Source: Microbacterium soli (GTDB lineage: Bacteria > Actinomycetota > Actinomycetes > Actinomycetales > Microbacteriaceae). Taken from it: a stretch of DNA of 64,000 bases. The position numbers were made by a program, and so were the translations under genes. Numbering within the stretch: position 1 is the stretch's first letter; every line of letters begins with the position of its first letter. The notes under the pieces were generated by a model. It was not told the origin of the DNA and ran no database searches. It was given only the letters and a program-made list of their open reading frames with translations. The DNA lies in contig NZ_BAABCP010000001.1 of the NCBI RefSeq assembly GCF_039539005.1, forward strand, positions 992,001 through 1,056,000. The letters are read 5' to 3'. Below, in pieces: positions 1-8,487 of this stretch.

Positions 1-1173
1 GGGGAAGAACACGCCCGCCTCCGACACGAACCCGTAGGTGGCTCCCTCGCCCGTGCCGCGCACGCTGACGGCGACGCCCGTGCCGGGTTTCACACGGGTG
101 CCCGGCTCCGCACCCTCGGGGACGTCGGCGACCGAGACCGCGGGGTCGTCCGAGCCGGGTGTCATCCGCAGGCAGGCGGCAGAGGGGTTCTCCGCCGGGA
201 CCGGCACCTGTTCGGGCCAGCCCTCCGGCACGGCACGGGAGTTCGCATCACGGAGGTTCGTGGCCTCGGCGACCGTCAGCTCCGCGGGATCGACGCCGAC
301 GTACGCGGTCAGGAGGGTGCGGGCGAAGGGCGTCGCGGGCACGAGGCGTCCGCCACCGTCCACGATGTACTCGGCCACCGTCTCTCCATCGGCCTGGGTG
401 TGCACGACCTGGCCGACGACGAGGCCCGCGGCACCGGCATCCGATCCCAGCTCGCTGCCGAGGTCCACGGCCAGCGGCGGGCCGGGCGCGACGAGGTTCA
501 GCCACAGCGCCGACACGGTCGGCACGGCGCGCACGTCGTCGATGCCGAGGAACACGCTCGCGACCACCGCGACGCTGTCGGTGGGCACCGCGTAGCGACG
601 ATCAGCCTGGAGGAACCAGTACGCGCCGTCCTCGTCCGCGACGAGTGCGGCCCGCTCCTGCGACGACCCGCTCGGGTCGTCCAGCAGTCGGGTGGAGATC
701 CGCTGGGGAGCGTCCGCGGACACGCAGCCGAGCCACGCCCCGTCGTACTGCCGGTCGGGCGCGGGCAGACTGTCCGGCGCGCCGTCGATGCCGATTTCGG
801 CCGGGTCGCGCGCGATGCCGTCGAGCTTGTCCGCCGGCACGGAGATGACCTCCGTCGTGCCGGCCAGCAGGCGCGCGCTGGCGAGGTTCCTGACCGGGTG
901 GAGCGTGTCGTTCAGCGCGACGTACCGGGTCCCCTCGCCCTGCACGACGATGATCGAGCCGTCACCCCAGCCCTTCGGGAGAGTGCCGGTGAACGTCCCG
1001 ATCAGCAGCGAGACGATGACGGTGAGGATGCCGAGGGCGACGCTGACGACGACGCCCCGCAGGGGCTTGGCCGGCGGCAGCTCTCGCCCGCCGGGCGCGC
1101 CGCTGGTGAACGCCGTCTGGAGCCGTCGACGGTTGAACGCCTGCGCCTGCAGCAGCTCGGATTTGGATGCCAT
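1..1173 (-). CDS. eccB: Type VII secretion protein EccB (C-terminus cut off by window edge)
   Basis: About 391 N-terminal residues are visible; the frame runs off the left edge without a stop. EccB is a single-pass membrane subunit of the ESX core complex with a large extracytoplasmic domain. The sequence starts MASKSELLQAQAFNRRRL, the cytoplasmic F-x-R-R-R-L signature of the family. One membrane segment follows (VVVSVALGILTVIVSLLIG, about residues 44-62), then the conserved GTRYVALNDTLHPVRNLASA stretch and IGIDGAPDSLP, both typical of EccB. It starts 3 nt after the EccD stop, so the two are translationally close and almost certainly co-transcribed. EccC, MycP and the WXG100 substrates expected for a complete system are not in view and may lie to the left. 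The family call is firm; the length is unknown. Confidence 0.92.
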   Translation of the reverse strand, partial: MASKSELLQAQAFNRRRLQTAFTSGAPGGRELPPAKPLRGVVVSVALGILTVIVSLLIGTFTGTLPKGWGDGSIIVVQGEGTRYVALNDTLHPVRNLASARLLAGTTEVISVPADKLDGIARDPAEIGIDGAPDSLPAPDRQYDGAWLGCVSADAPQRISTRLLDDPSGSSQERAALVADEDGAYWFLQADRRYAVPTDSVAVVASVFLGIDDVRAVPTVSALWLNLVAPGPPLAVDLGSELGSDAGAAGLVVGQVVHTQADGETVAEYIVDGGGRLVPATPFARTLLTAYVGVDPAELTVAEATNLRDANSRAVPEGWPEQVPVPAENPSAACLRMTPGSDDPAVSVADVPEGAEPGTRVKPGTGVAVSVRGTGEGATYGFVSEAGVFFP

Positions 1174-1176
1174 GGA

Positions 1177-2529
1177 TCAGAACCAGCCCCCGGCGATGAT
1201 GGCCAGCGGCAGGAGCAGGGCGATCGTCGCCCATTCCGCGAAGTCGGCCAGGCGCGTCAGACCCAGTCGGGCCCTGCCGCTGAGCAGCACGATCACGATG
1301 ACGCACACGGCGGTCGCGGCCAGGGCCACCACGAGGACGCCGATCCAGTCCGGGTGGGAGATCATGGCGGCGACGACTCCCAGCGCCACTGCGGTCAGGG
1401 CGCCGGCCACGACGATCACGATGTCGAAGTGCGAGTACACCTGCCTGGTTCCCAGCAGCATGCCGGCGAGGGTGAGCACCCACAGCAGGAGTCCCCAGAA
1501 GCCGGATGCCACCACGGGCGCCGTCGCGATCAGCACGATCAGGCACAGCGCGATCCGCAGCGACACCTGGTAGCGGTGAGCACGCACGTACAGCTTCGCG
1601 ACCTGCTCGGGCGAGATGTGCTCGGGGGCGCTGTACACCTCGGAGTCGTCGCGGGCCGAGACGACGCGCAGCGGGACGGAGGCCAGCGCCACCCAGGGCG
1701 CGCCCAGTCCCGCGATGCCCGCGAGCGCCATGGCCGCGGTCAGGGTCCCGGCGACCGGGGCCGCCATCCAGGCGACCAGGGCGCCGATCACGAGGAGCAC
1801 GCCGCCCAGCGCGATGGGGATGAGACCGTACTCCCGCCGGCTGCGCAGCGCGAGCATGGCGATGACGCCGAACACGAGCACCGCCGCGCCGCCGGCGACC
1901 AGCGGAAGGCCCCACCCCGGCCCGGTCGGCAGCGCCGTGTAGCCCGCCGCCCCCGCGAAGGCGGAGGAGACCAGCGCGAGCGCCATCGCCGCCTGGGAGG
2001 GGGCGCCGGTGCGGTCCATGACGATCGCGCAGATCAACAGCACGACGGCCGCGGCGCCCGTGCCGGCCGCGGTGAGGATGCCGCCTCCGTCGACCCACGC
2101 CCACACGGCGGGGACGAGCCCCAGCAGGAGCAGGACGGATGCCACGACGGTGGCGGCGGTGGCCGAACTCTGCGCGGACCACGGGCGCGCGTTCTCCTCG
2201 ACGACGTCGGCGACGGCCTCGACGAGGTCGTCGTAGCGCTTGCCCGCGGCGGCCGTCGCCCCCTGTTCGAGCACGAGGAGGTCGCCGTCGTGCACGGCCT
2301 GCGCGGTGAGCGTGCGATCGGGGTCCAGCGCGCTGCCGTCCGCGCGGATCAGACGGAAGCCCGCGGATGCCGTCGAGCTGTCCAGCATCCGCAACCGGCG
2401 GGTCAGGGCGGGGAGCACCTCCGCGACGGGGACGCCGCCGGGGACGCCGACGTCGATGCGCTCGGACTCCCACTGCACCGACAGGCGCACGAACTGCGAC
2501 GGCGCGACCGCTGTCGTCTGAGACGGCAT
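1177..2529 (-). CDS. eccD: Type VII secretion integral membrane protein EccD
   Basis: 450 residues. EccD forms the multi-spanning membrane core of ESX secretion complexes. The N-terminus (about residues 10-95: QFVRLSVQWESERIDVGVPG, then ADGSALDPDRTLTAQAVHDG) fits the cytoplasmic ubiquitin-like domain. From about residue 125 to the end I count eleven hydrophobic segments, the last being WATIALLLPLAIIAGGWF at the extreme C-terminus, which matches the eleven-helix family topology. It is transcribed immediately before eccB (3-nt gap). Unlike the overlapping genes upstream, it is separated from the FHA-winged-helix gene by 79 nt, so the secretion core may have its own promoter or translation signal. 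Identification rests on topology, ubiquitin-like domain and pairing with EccB. Confidence 0.9.
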   Translation of the reverse strand: MPSQTTAVAPSQFVRLSVQWESERIDVGVPGGVPVAEVLPALTRRLRMLDSSTASAGFRLIRADGSALDPDRTLTAQAVHDGDLLVLEQGATAAAGKRYDDLVEAVADVVEENARPWSAQSSATAATVVASVLLLLGLVPAVWAWVDGGGILTAAGTGAAAVVLLICAIVMDRTGAPSQAAMALALVSSAFAGAAGYTALPTGPGWGLPLVAGGAAVLVFGVIAMLALRSRREYGLIPIALGGVLLVIGALVAWMAAPVAGTLTAAMALAGIAGLGAPWVALASVPLRVVSARDDSEVYSAPEHISPEQVAKLYVRAHRYQVSLRIALCLIVLIATAPVVASGFWGLLLWVLTLAGMLLGTRQVYSHFDIVIVVAGALTAVALGVVAAMISHPDWIGVLVVALAATAVCVIVIVLLSGRARLGLTRLADFAEWATIALLLPLAIIAGGWF

Positions 2530-2608
2530 GTGACCCTGCTTTCGTTGAACACGCGCGCTTCACTTTATCGCGCGACTGATGCGCTCCCCCGGCGACGGGC
2601 GCGTCCGG
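2530..2608 (-). promoter_or_regulatory. 79-nt gap with possible internal promoter for eccD-eccB
   Basis: This is the only sizeable gap downstream of MoxR in the locus. On the minus strand a TAAAGT hexamer (2562-2567) fits the TANNNT -10 pattern about 32 bases before the eccD ATG, flanked by CGCGCG repeats that could pair into a short stem. No convincing -35 box. Either an internal promoter or only a spacer. Confidence 0.3.
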
Positions 2609-3325
2609 TCAGGAGCGCGCGGCGCCCTCCTCACCGCCGGCCTCGGCATCCAGCAGCGCGAGATCCTCCCTCGTGACGAGGCGGCTGGAGACGACGTGCT
2701 CGACGAGCCGGGCCCGCCGGTTCGTGGCGAGTCTGCCCTGGCCCCCGCGCATCCCCTGCACACCGATGCGATCGAACTTGTCGCACACGTTGTCGAGCTT
2801 GCGGTTGAAGCGGGTGCTGGTCCACCCCAGCCGCTCGGCGGCCTTCGCGGAGCTGGGGATCTCGCTGGTGCCGGTGCCCTCCCTGCGCAGCACCGGTTCG
2901 GCCAGCGCGAGGATCAGCAGCTTCTGGCTGGCCGTGAGCGGGACGTGCCCGATGGTGGACTGCCCGCCGTTCGCGACCTCGCGCGGTGCGATGCGGAAGG
3001 CGGACCCGGTGGCGTGGATCGTGAACTCGTACGTCGTGGGTCCGGCTGTGAACACGACCGTGGTCTGCTCGAAGACGATGGGTAGCCGCGCACCGGGGGC
3101 GAGCCACGCGTTGACGCCGCCGGAGGAGTCGGTGACCGTCGCGGTCAGCCGCGCTCCGACGTTGGCCAGCCACCACAGACCGTCGGTGTTCGTGATCTCC
3201 AGGAAGTTGCGATGCAGGAACAGGTTGTCGTCGAGCTCCAGGTCGCCCTGCCGCCCGACGTGGAACGTGCTGCCGGCATCCAGCGGGTAGTACTCCCCCG
3301 CGTACTCGACCGTGACCTCCGTCAT
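2609..3325 (-). CDS. FHA-like domain fused to winged-helix DNA-binding domain
   Basis: 238 residues. Residues 1-105 look like a forkhead-associated (phosphothreonine-reading) domain: FHVGRQG at 21-27 supplies the GR pair and NLFLHRNFLEI at 34-44 stands where SRxHxxI is usual, so the pocket is somewhat degenerate. Residues 128-220 (LTASQKLLILALAEPVL, then SSAKAAERLGWTSTRFNRKL) resemble a winged helix-turn-helix. The start is the ATG at 3325, which overlaps the kinase stop as ATGA. Lying between the kinase and eccD, it could be the output of the kinase, turning phosphorylation into DNA binding as EmbR does in mycobacteria. That role is inference. Alternatively it is a purely protein-binding adaptor. 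Confidence 0.75.
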   Translation of the reverse strand: MTEVTVEYAGEYYPLDAGSTFHVGRQGDLELDDNLFLHRNFLEITNTDGLWWLANVGARLTATVTDSSGGVNAWLAPGARLPIVFEQTTVVFTAGPTTYEFTIHATGSAFRIAPREVANGGQSTIGHVPLTASQKLLILALAEPVLRREGTGTSEIPSSAKAAERLGWTSTRFNRKLDNVCDKFDRIGVQGMRGGQGRLATNRRARLVEHVVSSRLVTREDLALLDAEAGGEEGAARS

Positions 3326-4962
3326 CCTGCGCACCCCCTGACGGCCTCCGGCGAGGAGCGCCCGTCCCCCCTCCTGAGGACCACCTCCACGCACGTGCGC
3401 CCCGCGTCCGCCTTCTCGACGGTGGCGCTGGTCTCCGCGGTGACGTTCGGCTCCCCCTCTCCGTCGAGGGTGACCTCGTACCACATGTACTCGTCGCCCT
3501 CCTCCGGCGCGGGGTTCGTCCAGGTGAACGTCACGGCGTCCCCCTCGACGGTGCCGGTGAGGTCCGTCACGCGCGGCACCGCGACCGCGATCGGATCCTT
3601 GGGCTCTGGGGGCGGCGCGGATGTGCTCACGGGCGACGGCTCGATGCGATCGCCGAGCAGCGAGGCGGCGAAGACGATGCCCAGTACGACCAGAGCCGCG
3701 CCCACGATGACGAGGAGCCAGCCCCACCACGGCATCCCGCCGCGTCGCGGCGCCGGTCGCACGGCATCCGTCGGCGTCGGCTGCGCACCCGCGCCGGAGA
3801 CCCGCTCCTGCGGCGCGTCGGCATCCGGGACGACGACCTTCGGCCTGCGCAGCACCGTGGCCTCGTCATCGTCCGCGACGGCGGGCGCCGCGGCCGGCGG
3901 GCGGCGTCGGGTGTCGTCCTCGACGTCCGTCGGCGGGGTCGTGAAGCGCGGCACGCCGGCCGGCGGTCCCTCTGCCTCCCTGCGGACCGTCGTCGCGGAG
4001 GGTCGGGTCTGGGACTGCGTGTCGGGGCTGATCGAACGGACCTCCCGCACCCGGGTCAGTCCGTCGCCGTCATCCTCCAGCTCCTCATGCGAGGGGTGCT
4101 CGTCGACGATGTCGATGGGGGTGACCGAGTGCGCGAGCTCGATCTGCACCTTCTGCAGAGCCCGCGCGAACGCCACCGCACTGGGATAGCGATCGTCGGG
4201 GCGCTTGGCCATGCCCCTGTTCAGCACGGCCTGCAGGCTGTCGGGGACGTCCGGGCGGTCGATGCGCGGGACCGCCATGCGCTCGATGCGCTCGATCAGG
4301 TCGGCGCTGGAGTTGCGCTCGCCCCTGCGCTCGAACGGCGACCGGCCGGCGAGCAGGGTGAACACCGTGGCGCTGAGCGCGTACACATCGGTGCGCACGC
4401 TCGTCGACGGGTTCTCGGCGAACGACTCCGGCGGAGACCAGGGGATCGACATCCCCGCGGCGCCGTCCACGGCTGCCGTCGTCGACGCGATGCCGAAGTC
4501 GGTGAGCGCGGGTCTGTTGTACGCGGTGACGAGGATGTTCGCGGGCTTGATGTCACGGTGCAGCACGCCGGCGCGGTGCGCGGTCTCCACGGCGCCGCTG
4601 ACCTGTACGCCGACGCGCAGCGCCTCGGCGACGGAGAACGGCTCCCGGCGGGTGCGGACCTGCAGGTTGGGCCTGGGGCAGTACTCCATCACCAGGTAGG
4701 GGCGCCCGTCGACCGCCACGCCCGCCTGGTGGATGGTGACGATGGCGGGATGCGTGGACAGCATCGCCATGACGTTCGCCTCGTTGGTGAACTCCTCGGC
4801 GGCCCCGGCCGCCAGCCGGTCGGCGAGGAGCACCTTGACGGCGACCTCGCGCTTGGGCAGCTGCTGCTCGTAGAGGAAGACGTCTGCGAAGCCGCCGGTG
4901 CCCAGCGGCCTGAGGTACTCGAACCCCGGCAGCTCGGGCGGCGGAGACGGAGCGCGCGTCAT
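3322..4962 (-). CDS. Membrane Ser/Thr protein kinase (PknB-like) with extracellular FN3-like domain
   Basis: 546 residues. The N-terminal Hanks-type kinase domain (about 14-275) has all key residues: glycine loop LGTGGFADVF, K43 in VAVKV, HRDIKPAN (H135-R136-D137, N142) and DFG at 155-157; the APE position reads PPES. A long Pro/Thr/Arg linker (about 290-400) follows, then one membrane helix (WWGWLLVIVGAALVVLGIV, about 408-430). The outer part is a fibronectin III-like domain (TDLTGTVEGDAVTFTWTNP) with two Cys near the end, instead of the PASTA repeats of PknB. It overlaps both neighbours by ATGA. Likely substrates are proteins of this locus; the FHA proteins around it are probable readers. 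The outer domain may sense or bind the FN3-rich giant proteins (inference). Confidence 0.93.
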   Translation of the reverse strand: MTRAPSPPPELPGFEYLRPLGTGGFADVFLYEQQLPKREVAVKVLLADRLAAGAAEEFTNEANVMAMLSTHPAIVTIHQAGVAVDGRPYLVMEYCPRPNLQVRTRREPFSVAEALRVGVQVSGAVETAHRAGVLHRDIKPANILVTAYNRPALTDFGIASTTAAVDGAAGMSIPWSPPESFAENPSTSVRTDVYALSATVFTLLAGRSPFERRGERNSSADLIERIERMAVPRIDRPDVPDSLQAVLNRGMAKRPDDRYPSAVAFARALQKVQIELAHSVTPIDIVDEHPSHEELEDDGDGLTRVREVRSISPDTQSQTRPSATTVRREAEGPPAGVPRFTTPPTDVEDDTRRRPPAAAPAVADDDEATVLRRPKVVVPDADAPQERVSGAGAQPTPTDAVRPAPRRGGMPWWGWLLVIVGAALVVLGIVFAASLLGDRIEPSPVSTSAPPPEPKDPIAVAVPRVTDLTGTVEGDAVTFTWTNPAPEEGDEYMWYEVTLDGEGEPNVTAETSATVEKADAGRTCVEVVLRRGDGRSSPEAVRGCAG

Positions 4963-6305
4963 CGCAGCTCCTCGACGGCGACCGTCACCCCATCGCCCAG
5001 GTCCACGACGTCGCCGCCCAGCACGAGGGTCTGCTCTCCCGGGTGCAGCCGCACGGGGTCGGATCCCGGTCGCAGCAGCGTCGAGCCGTTGGTGGTGTGC
5101 AGGTCGATGACGACGACGGAGTCACCCTCGGGCCTGACCTCGAGGTGGTTGCGGGAGATGTCGGACTGGGGGCTGTCGACCGCGATGAGGTGCGGCATCG
5201 TGCTGCCGCTGGCACGGGTGGAGCGCGGGCGGCGGCCGATGATGACCGTGCGGTCCAGCTCGACGACCTGTCCGGTGGACAGTCGGATGCGCGCCGTCAC
5301 CGTGACGGGGGCATCCTCGTCGAGGACGGGGATCAGCTCGGTCGGCGCCTGCGAGGCGGCCGACGCCGTCCGCAGCCGGCGCATCTCGGCCATCGAGATG
5401 GTGGCACCGTCGTGGTCGCCGATGTCGAGGGGATCCGATGCGGCGGACTCAGATGCGGCGGGCTCGGCGCCGGCGAGCGCACGCGGGACGGAGGCGATGG
5501 TGGCCGCCACGTCGGGGACGGGCACGATGGTCGCGGCGACGTCGGGAACGTGCGCGACGGACGCGGCGGGCTGCTCGGCCTCGCCCTGCTCGTCGGCGTC
5601 GGCGTCCCACCCTTCGGCTTCATCGTCGTCCTCCGCCTCGTCGGGCAGCTCCGTCTCGTCGGTCTCGTCCCATGCCTCGTCCTCGGCGGGCTCCGCCTCA
5701 TCGTCGGCGTCGGGCTCGACGTCCTCCTCGTCGGACTCCTCCGCGCCGCCGTCGTCGAACTCGTCGAACTCGTCGGAGTCGGCGAACTCGTCGAGCGCAT
5801 CCTCCTCATCGAATCCGTCCGCGGCCTCGGCATCCGAGTCCTCGGCATCCGACTCGTCCTCCCGTGCGGCGGGGGCGACGAACGCCTCACCGACACGGAT
5901 GCCGGAGGCGAGGACCACGCCGGAGCGGATCGGGTACTCTGCCGCGCCGTCGGCATCGCCCATCCGGATCTCGAAGTGCGCGTCACCGGGGAGGTAGCGC
6001 TCGCTCCAGGTGGTGATGTCCTCCCCGGAGAAGCCCTCCTCGAACCCGGTGCCGACCGTCACGGCGCCGCGCACGGCGAAGCGCGTCCCGCCGGAGCCGA
6101 TGAGCGCCACGGCGAAGGAGCCCAGGCCCGTGATGGCGCCGCCGGAGAGCACGTCGATGACCTCGGTCAGGGCGGGCAGTCCGCGGCGGAGCATCTCGGA
6201 CAGCGCGACGACCTTGTCCGCACCCGTGTCCGCCGGGACGGCGGCGATCCCCGACTCCTCGACGACGACCTGCCACGTCCCCGGCCGGTAGCTCACGTCA
6301 CTCAT
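4959..6305 (-). CDS. FHA-domain protein with acidic linker
   Basis: 448 residues, three parts. Residues 1-145 form a domain I do not recognise (starts MSDVSYRPGTWQVVVEESG, contains a Gly-rich ITGLGSFAVALIGSGG stretch). Residues about 148-260 are an extremely acidic Asp/Glu/Ala linker, probably disordered. The C-terminal ~100 residues are a canonical FHA domain: VIIGRRPRSTR, then SDISRNHLEV and TTNGSTLL. FHA domains bind phosphothreonine, so this is a likely target or scaffold of the adjacent kinase. ATGA overlaps join it to the PP2C gene upstream and the kinase downstream. There is no membrane segment, so it is presumably cytoplasmic. Confidence 0.85.
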   Translation of the reverse strand: MSDVSYRPGTWQVVVEESGIAAVPADTGADKVVALSEMLRRGLPALTEVIDVLSGGAITGLGSFAVALIGSGGTRFAVRGAVTVGTGFEEGFSGEDITTWSERYLPGDAHFEIRMGDADGAAEYPIRSGVVLASGIRVGEAFVAPAAREDESDAEDSDAEAADGFDEEDALDEFADSDEFDEFDDGGAEESDEEDVEPDADDEAEPAEDEAWDETDETELPDEAEDDDEAEGWDADADEQGEAEQPAASVAHVPDVAATIVPVPDVAATIASVPRALAGAEPAASESAASDPLDIGDHDGATISMAEMRRLRTASAASQAPTELIPVLDEDAPVTVTARIRLSTGQVVELDRTVIIGRRPRSTRASGSTMPHLIAVDSPQSDISRNHLEVRPEGDSVVVIDLHTTNGSTLLRPGSDPVRLHPGEQTLVLGGDVVDLGDGVTVAVEELR

Positions 6306-7120
6306 CGCATTCCTCCATCCGCCACCGCACGCGGGCGCGTGTCGGCGACGTCCTCGTCGTCATCGGTCTGCACATGCACGCCGCGCACGGATGCCACCGT
6401 GAGCGCATCCACCACCAGCACGGTCACGTTGTCCCGGCCTCCGGCGCGCACGGCATCGGCCGTCAGGATCTCCGCGGCGCGCTGCGGGTCGGACTCGGCG
6501 GCCAGCACCTCGGCGATCCGCGCATCGGAGACCTCCGTGGTCAGACCGTCCGAGCACACCAGCATCCGGTCGCCCCGCTCCGCGGGGAACAGCCAGTAAT
6601 CGGCGTCGCCCACGCTTCCCGCTCCGATCGCCCGCGTGATGATGTTGCGACGCGGGTCGGAGTTCGCCTGCTCCGGCGTGATCTCGCCCTCGTCGATCAG
6701 CTCCTGCACATAGGAGTGGTCCACGGTGATCTGCTCGAGCACGCCGTCGGAGAACTGGTACGTGCGGGAGTCGCCGATGTTGACGACCAGCCAGTACCCC
6801 AGCCCGTCGACCGTGGCCACGACCACGCCGCTGAGGGTGGTCCCCGCACCCGCGCCGCCGCGTCGTCCTATCCCGCCCACCGCGGTGCGTGCGGCGGAAA
6901 GCGTGTCGCGCACCTGGCCGAGCGTGAGGCTCTCGAGCCCGACGAGAGCGGAGAAGTGCTCGATGACCGTCGCGCTGGCGACCTCGCCGGCATCGTGCCC
7001 GCCCATCCCGTCGGCGACGATGAACAGCGGCGCGGCGGCGAGATAGGAGTCCTCGTTGAGCCTGCGACGGGAGCCGACGTCCGTCGCGCCCCCGCCCGCG
7101 GTGATGATCGGAGCGGTCAC
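6302..7120 (-). CDS. PP2C-family protein serine/threonine phosphatase
   Basis: 272 residues, one PP2C/PPM domain and no membrane segment. Metal-binding motifs are intact: LNED at 21-24, VADGMGGHDAG at 35-45, NIGDSR, CSDGLT and GGRDNVTV. It should dephosphorylate the kinase and its targets, giving a reversible switch. ATGA overlaps link it to the RDD-FHA gene upstream and the acidic FHA gene downstream. The layout phosphatase-FHA-kinase is the classic actinobacterial signalling trio, here inside a type VII secretion locus. It also echoes the PppA-FHA-PpkA control of some type VI systems, by analogy only. Confidence 0.95.
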   Translation of the reverse strand: MTAPIITAGGGATDVGSRRRLNEDSYLAAAPLFIVADGMGGHDAGEVASATVIEHFSALVGLESLTLGQVRDTLSAARTAVGGIGRRGGAGAGTTLSGVVVATVDGLGYWLVVNIGDSRTYQFSDGVLEQITVDHSYVQELIDEGEITPEQANSDPRRNIITRAIGAGSVGDADYWLFPAERGDRMLVCSDGLTTEVSDARIAEVLAAESDPQRAAEILTADAVRAGGRDNVTVLVVDALTVASVRGVHVQTDDDEDVADTRPRAVADGGMR

Positions 7121-8487
7121 ACGTACCCTCCGATCGTGACGATGCGATCACCGATCTCGAGGGCGTCGCCCAGGCGCACCGGGACGCGCTGCCCGGGAGG
7201 GCACGCGATGCGCACGCCGTCGCGGACGATGACGGTGCCGTTGGTGGACTGGCGATCGAGCACCCAGCCGCCGCGCGCATCCGCGCCGGCCTCGAAGTGC
7301 GTCTTCGACAGGGAGCGGGTCTCGTCGCGGACGGCCACGTTGACCGCGCCGTCGCCCTCCTCGGGATTGCGCCCGAAGACCGTTCGGCCCGAGACCGTCG
7401 CACGCTGCCCGTCGTCCCACGTGAAGACGAGGCGGTGTCCCGGCACGCTGATGCGGGTGGACTCGATGTCGTCGTCGTGCTCGTTCACGAGCGGAGCGGC
7501 GGCGGATGTCGGCGCGGCGGGGCTCGGTGCCACGGGCGCGGCGACGGGGGGCTCGGGAAGAGGCGCGTCGGCCGGCTCCGCGGCGCGCGGGACGGGGGCG
7601 GGCCCGAGGCGCGCGGCGACCGTCTCCCCGGGCAGGGGGTCGGGTGCGTCGGCGGCGGTGCGATCGGCGTGAACCGGATCCGCGGGTGCGGGGCCCACCG
7701 ACGCGGGCACGACGGACTCCTGGGTGACGCCCGGCACGAACGAGATCAGCGGATCGTCGGGGAGTGCACGGCGCGGCGGTGGGGACAGCACGGTGCGCTC
7801 GGCCGACTCGTCCTGCTCCGCCTGCGCGAAGCCCTGCTGCGCGAACCCGGGAGCCGCCGGCTCGGGCACCGCCGGCTCGGGCGGCGGCGTCCCCACCGAT
7901 CCGGACGCGACCTGCGGCGCCGGCGGGCGGGGCGGGATCTCCTGCGGAGCGGGCCATGCGAAGCCCGGCATCGACGTCTGCGCCGGCTGACCGGCATCGG
8001 TCGCGCCCTCACCGAACGGCTGCGCCGGCTGACCGGCCTCCGTGCGCGGACCGGCATCGACCATGAACGCCCCACCGGCCTTGTCGTGCCAGCCCTGGAA
8101 CCTGCCGGAGCCGTCGAACAGCGGCGAGAAGCAGCCGACGACGATCGACGCCGCCAGACCCCACACGATGTTGCGCAGCAGGGCCCTGCCGAATCCGATC
8201 GGCGTGCCGTCGACAGTGACCAGCCGCAACCGCTGGATGCGCATGCCCACCGAGCCGCGTCCGCCCTGCATGGCCGTGAACGTCAGCGCCCAGGCGAGGC
8301 CGGCCGCGCCCGCCAGCAGTCCTGCCAGCAGGATGGCGGACACCAGGTCGCCACCGCTCACGATGATGGCGACCAGTGCGACCACCGGGACGACCACGCT
8401 GATCGCCGCCGCCAGGACGGCGTCGATGAGGTACGCGATGACTCGTCGTGAGATCGGCGCGACAGCGCCGAAGGGAAGCATCGTCAT
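7117..8487 (-). CDS. RDD-family membrane protein with C-terminal FHA domain
   Basis: 456 residues. The N-terminal ~135 residues are an RDD domain: SRRVIAYLIDAVLAAAISV with the Arg/Asp pair, further hydrophobic segments, and SVGMRIQRLRLV. A long Pro/Ala/Gln-rich linker (about 140-345) leads to a C-terminal FHA domain (TVFGRNPEEGD, RSLSKTHFE, DRQSTNGTV). The domain order places a phosphothreonine reader on a membrane platform, able to recruit phosphorylated partners. The start is the ATG at 8487 (MTMLPFGAV), overlapping the transglutaminase stop as ATGA. A second in-frame ATG two codons on is possible but lacks that overlap. Confidence 0.88.
   Translation of the reverse strand: MTMLPFGAVAPISRRVIAYLIDAVLAAAISVVVPVVALVAIIVSGGDLVSAILLAGLLAGAAGLAWALTFTAMQGGRGSVGMRIQRLRLVTVDGTPIGFGRALLRNIVWGLAASIVVGCFSPLFDGSGRFQGWHDKAGGAFMVDAGPRTEAGQPAQPFGEGATDAGQPAQTSMPGFAWPAPQEIPPRPPAPQVASGSVGTPPPEPAVPEPAAPGFAQQGFAQAEQDESAERTVLSPPPRRALPDDPLISFVPGVTQESVVPASVGPAPADPVHADRTAADAPDPLPGETVAARLGPAPVPRAAEPADAPLPEPPVAAPVAPSPAAPTSAAAPLVNEHDDDIESTRISVPGHRLVFTWDDGQRATVSGRTVFGRNPEEGDGAVNVAVRDETRSLSKTHFEAGADARGGWVLDRQSTNGTVIVRDGVRIACPPGQRVPVRLGDALEIGDRIVTIGGYV

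Noticed and set aside
400..2676. Plus-strand 758-codon frame opposite eccB-eccD
   Set aside because: EccB and EccD motifs are on the minus strand; the plus frame has no recognisable domain and would erase both.
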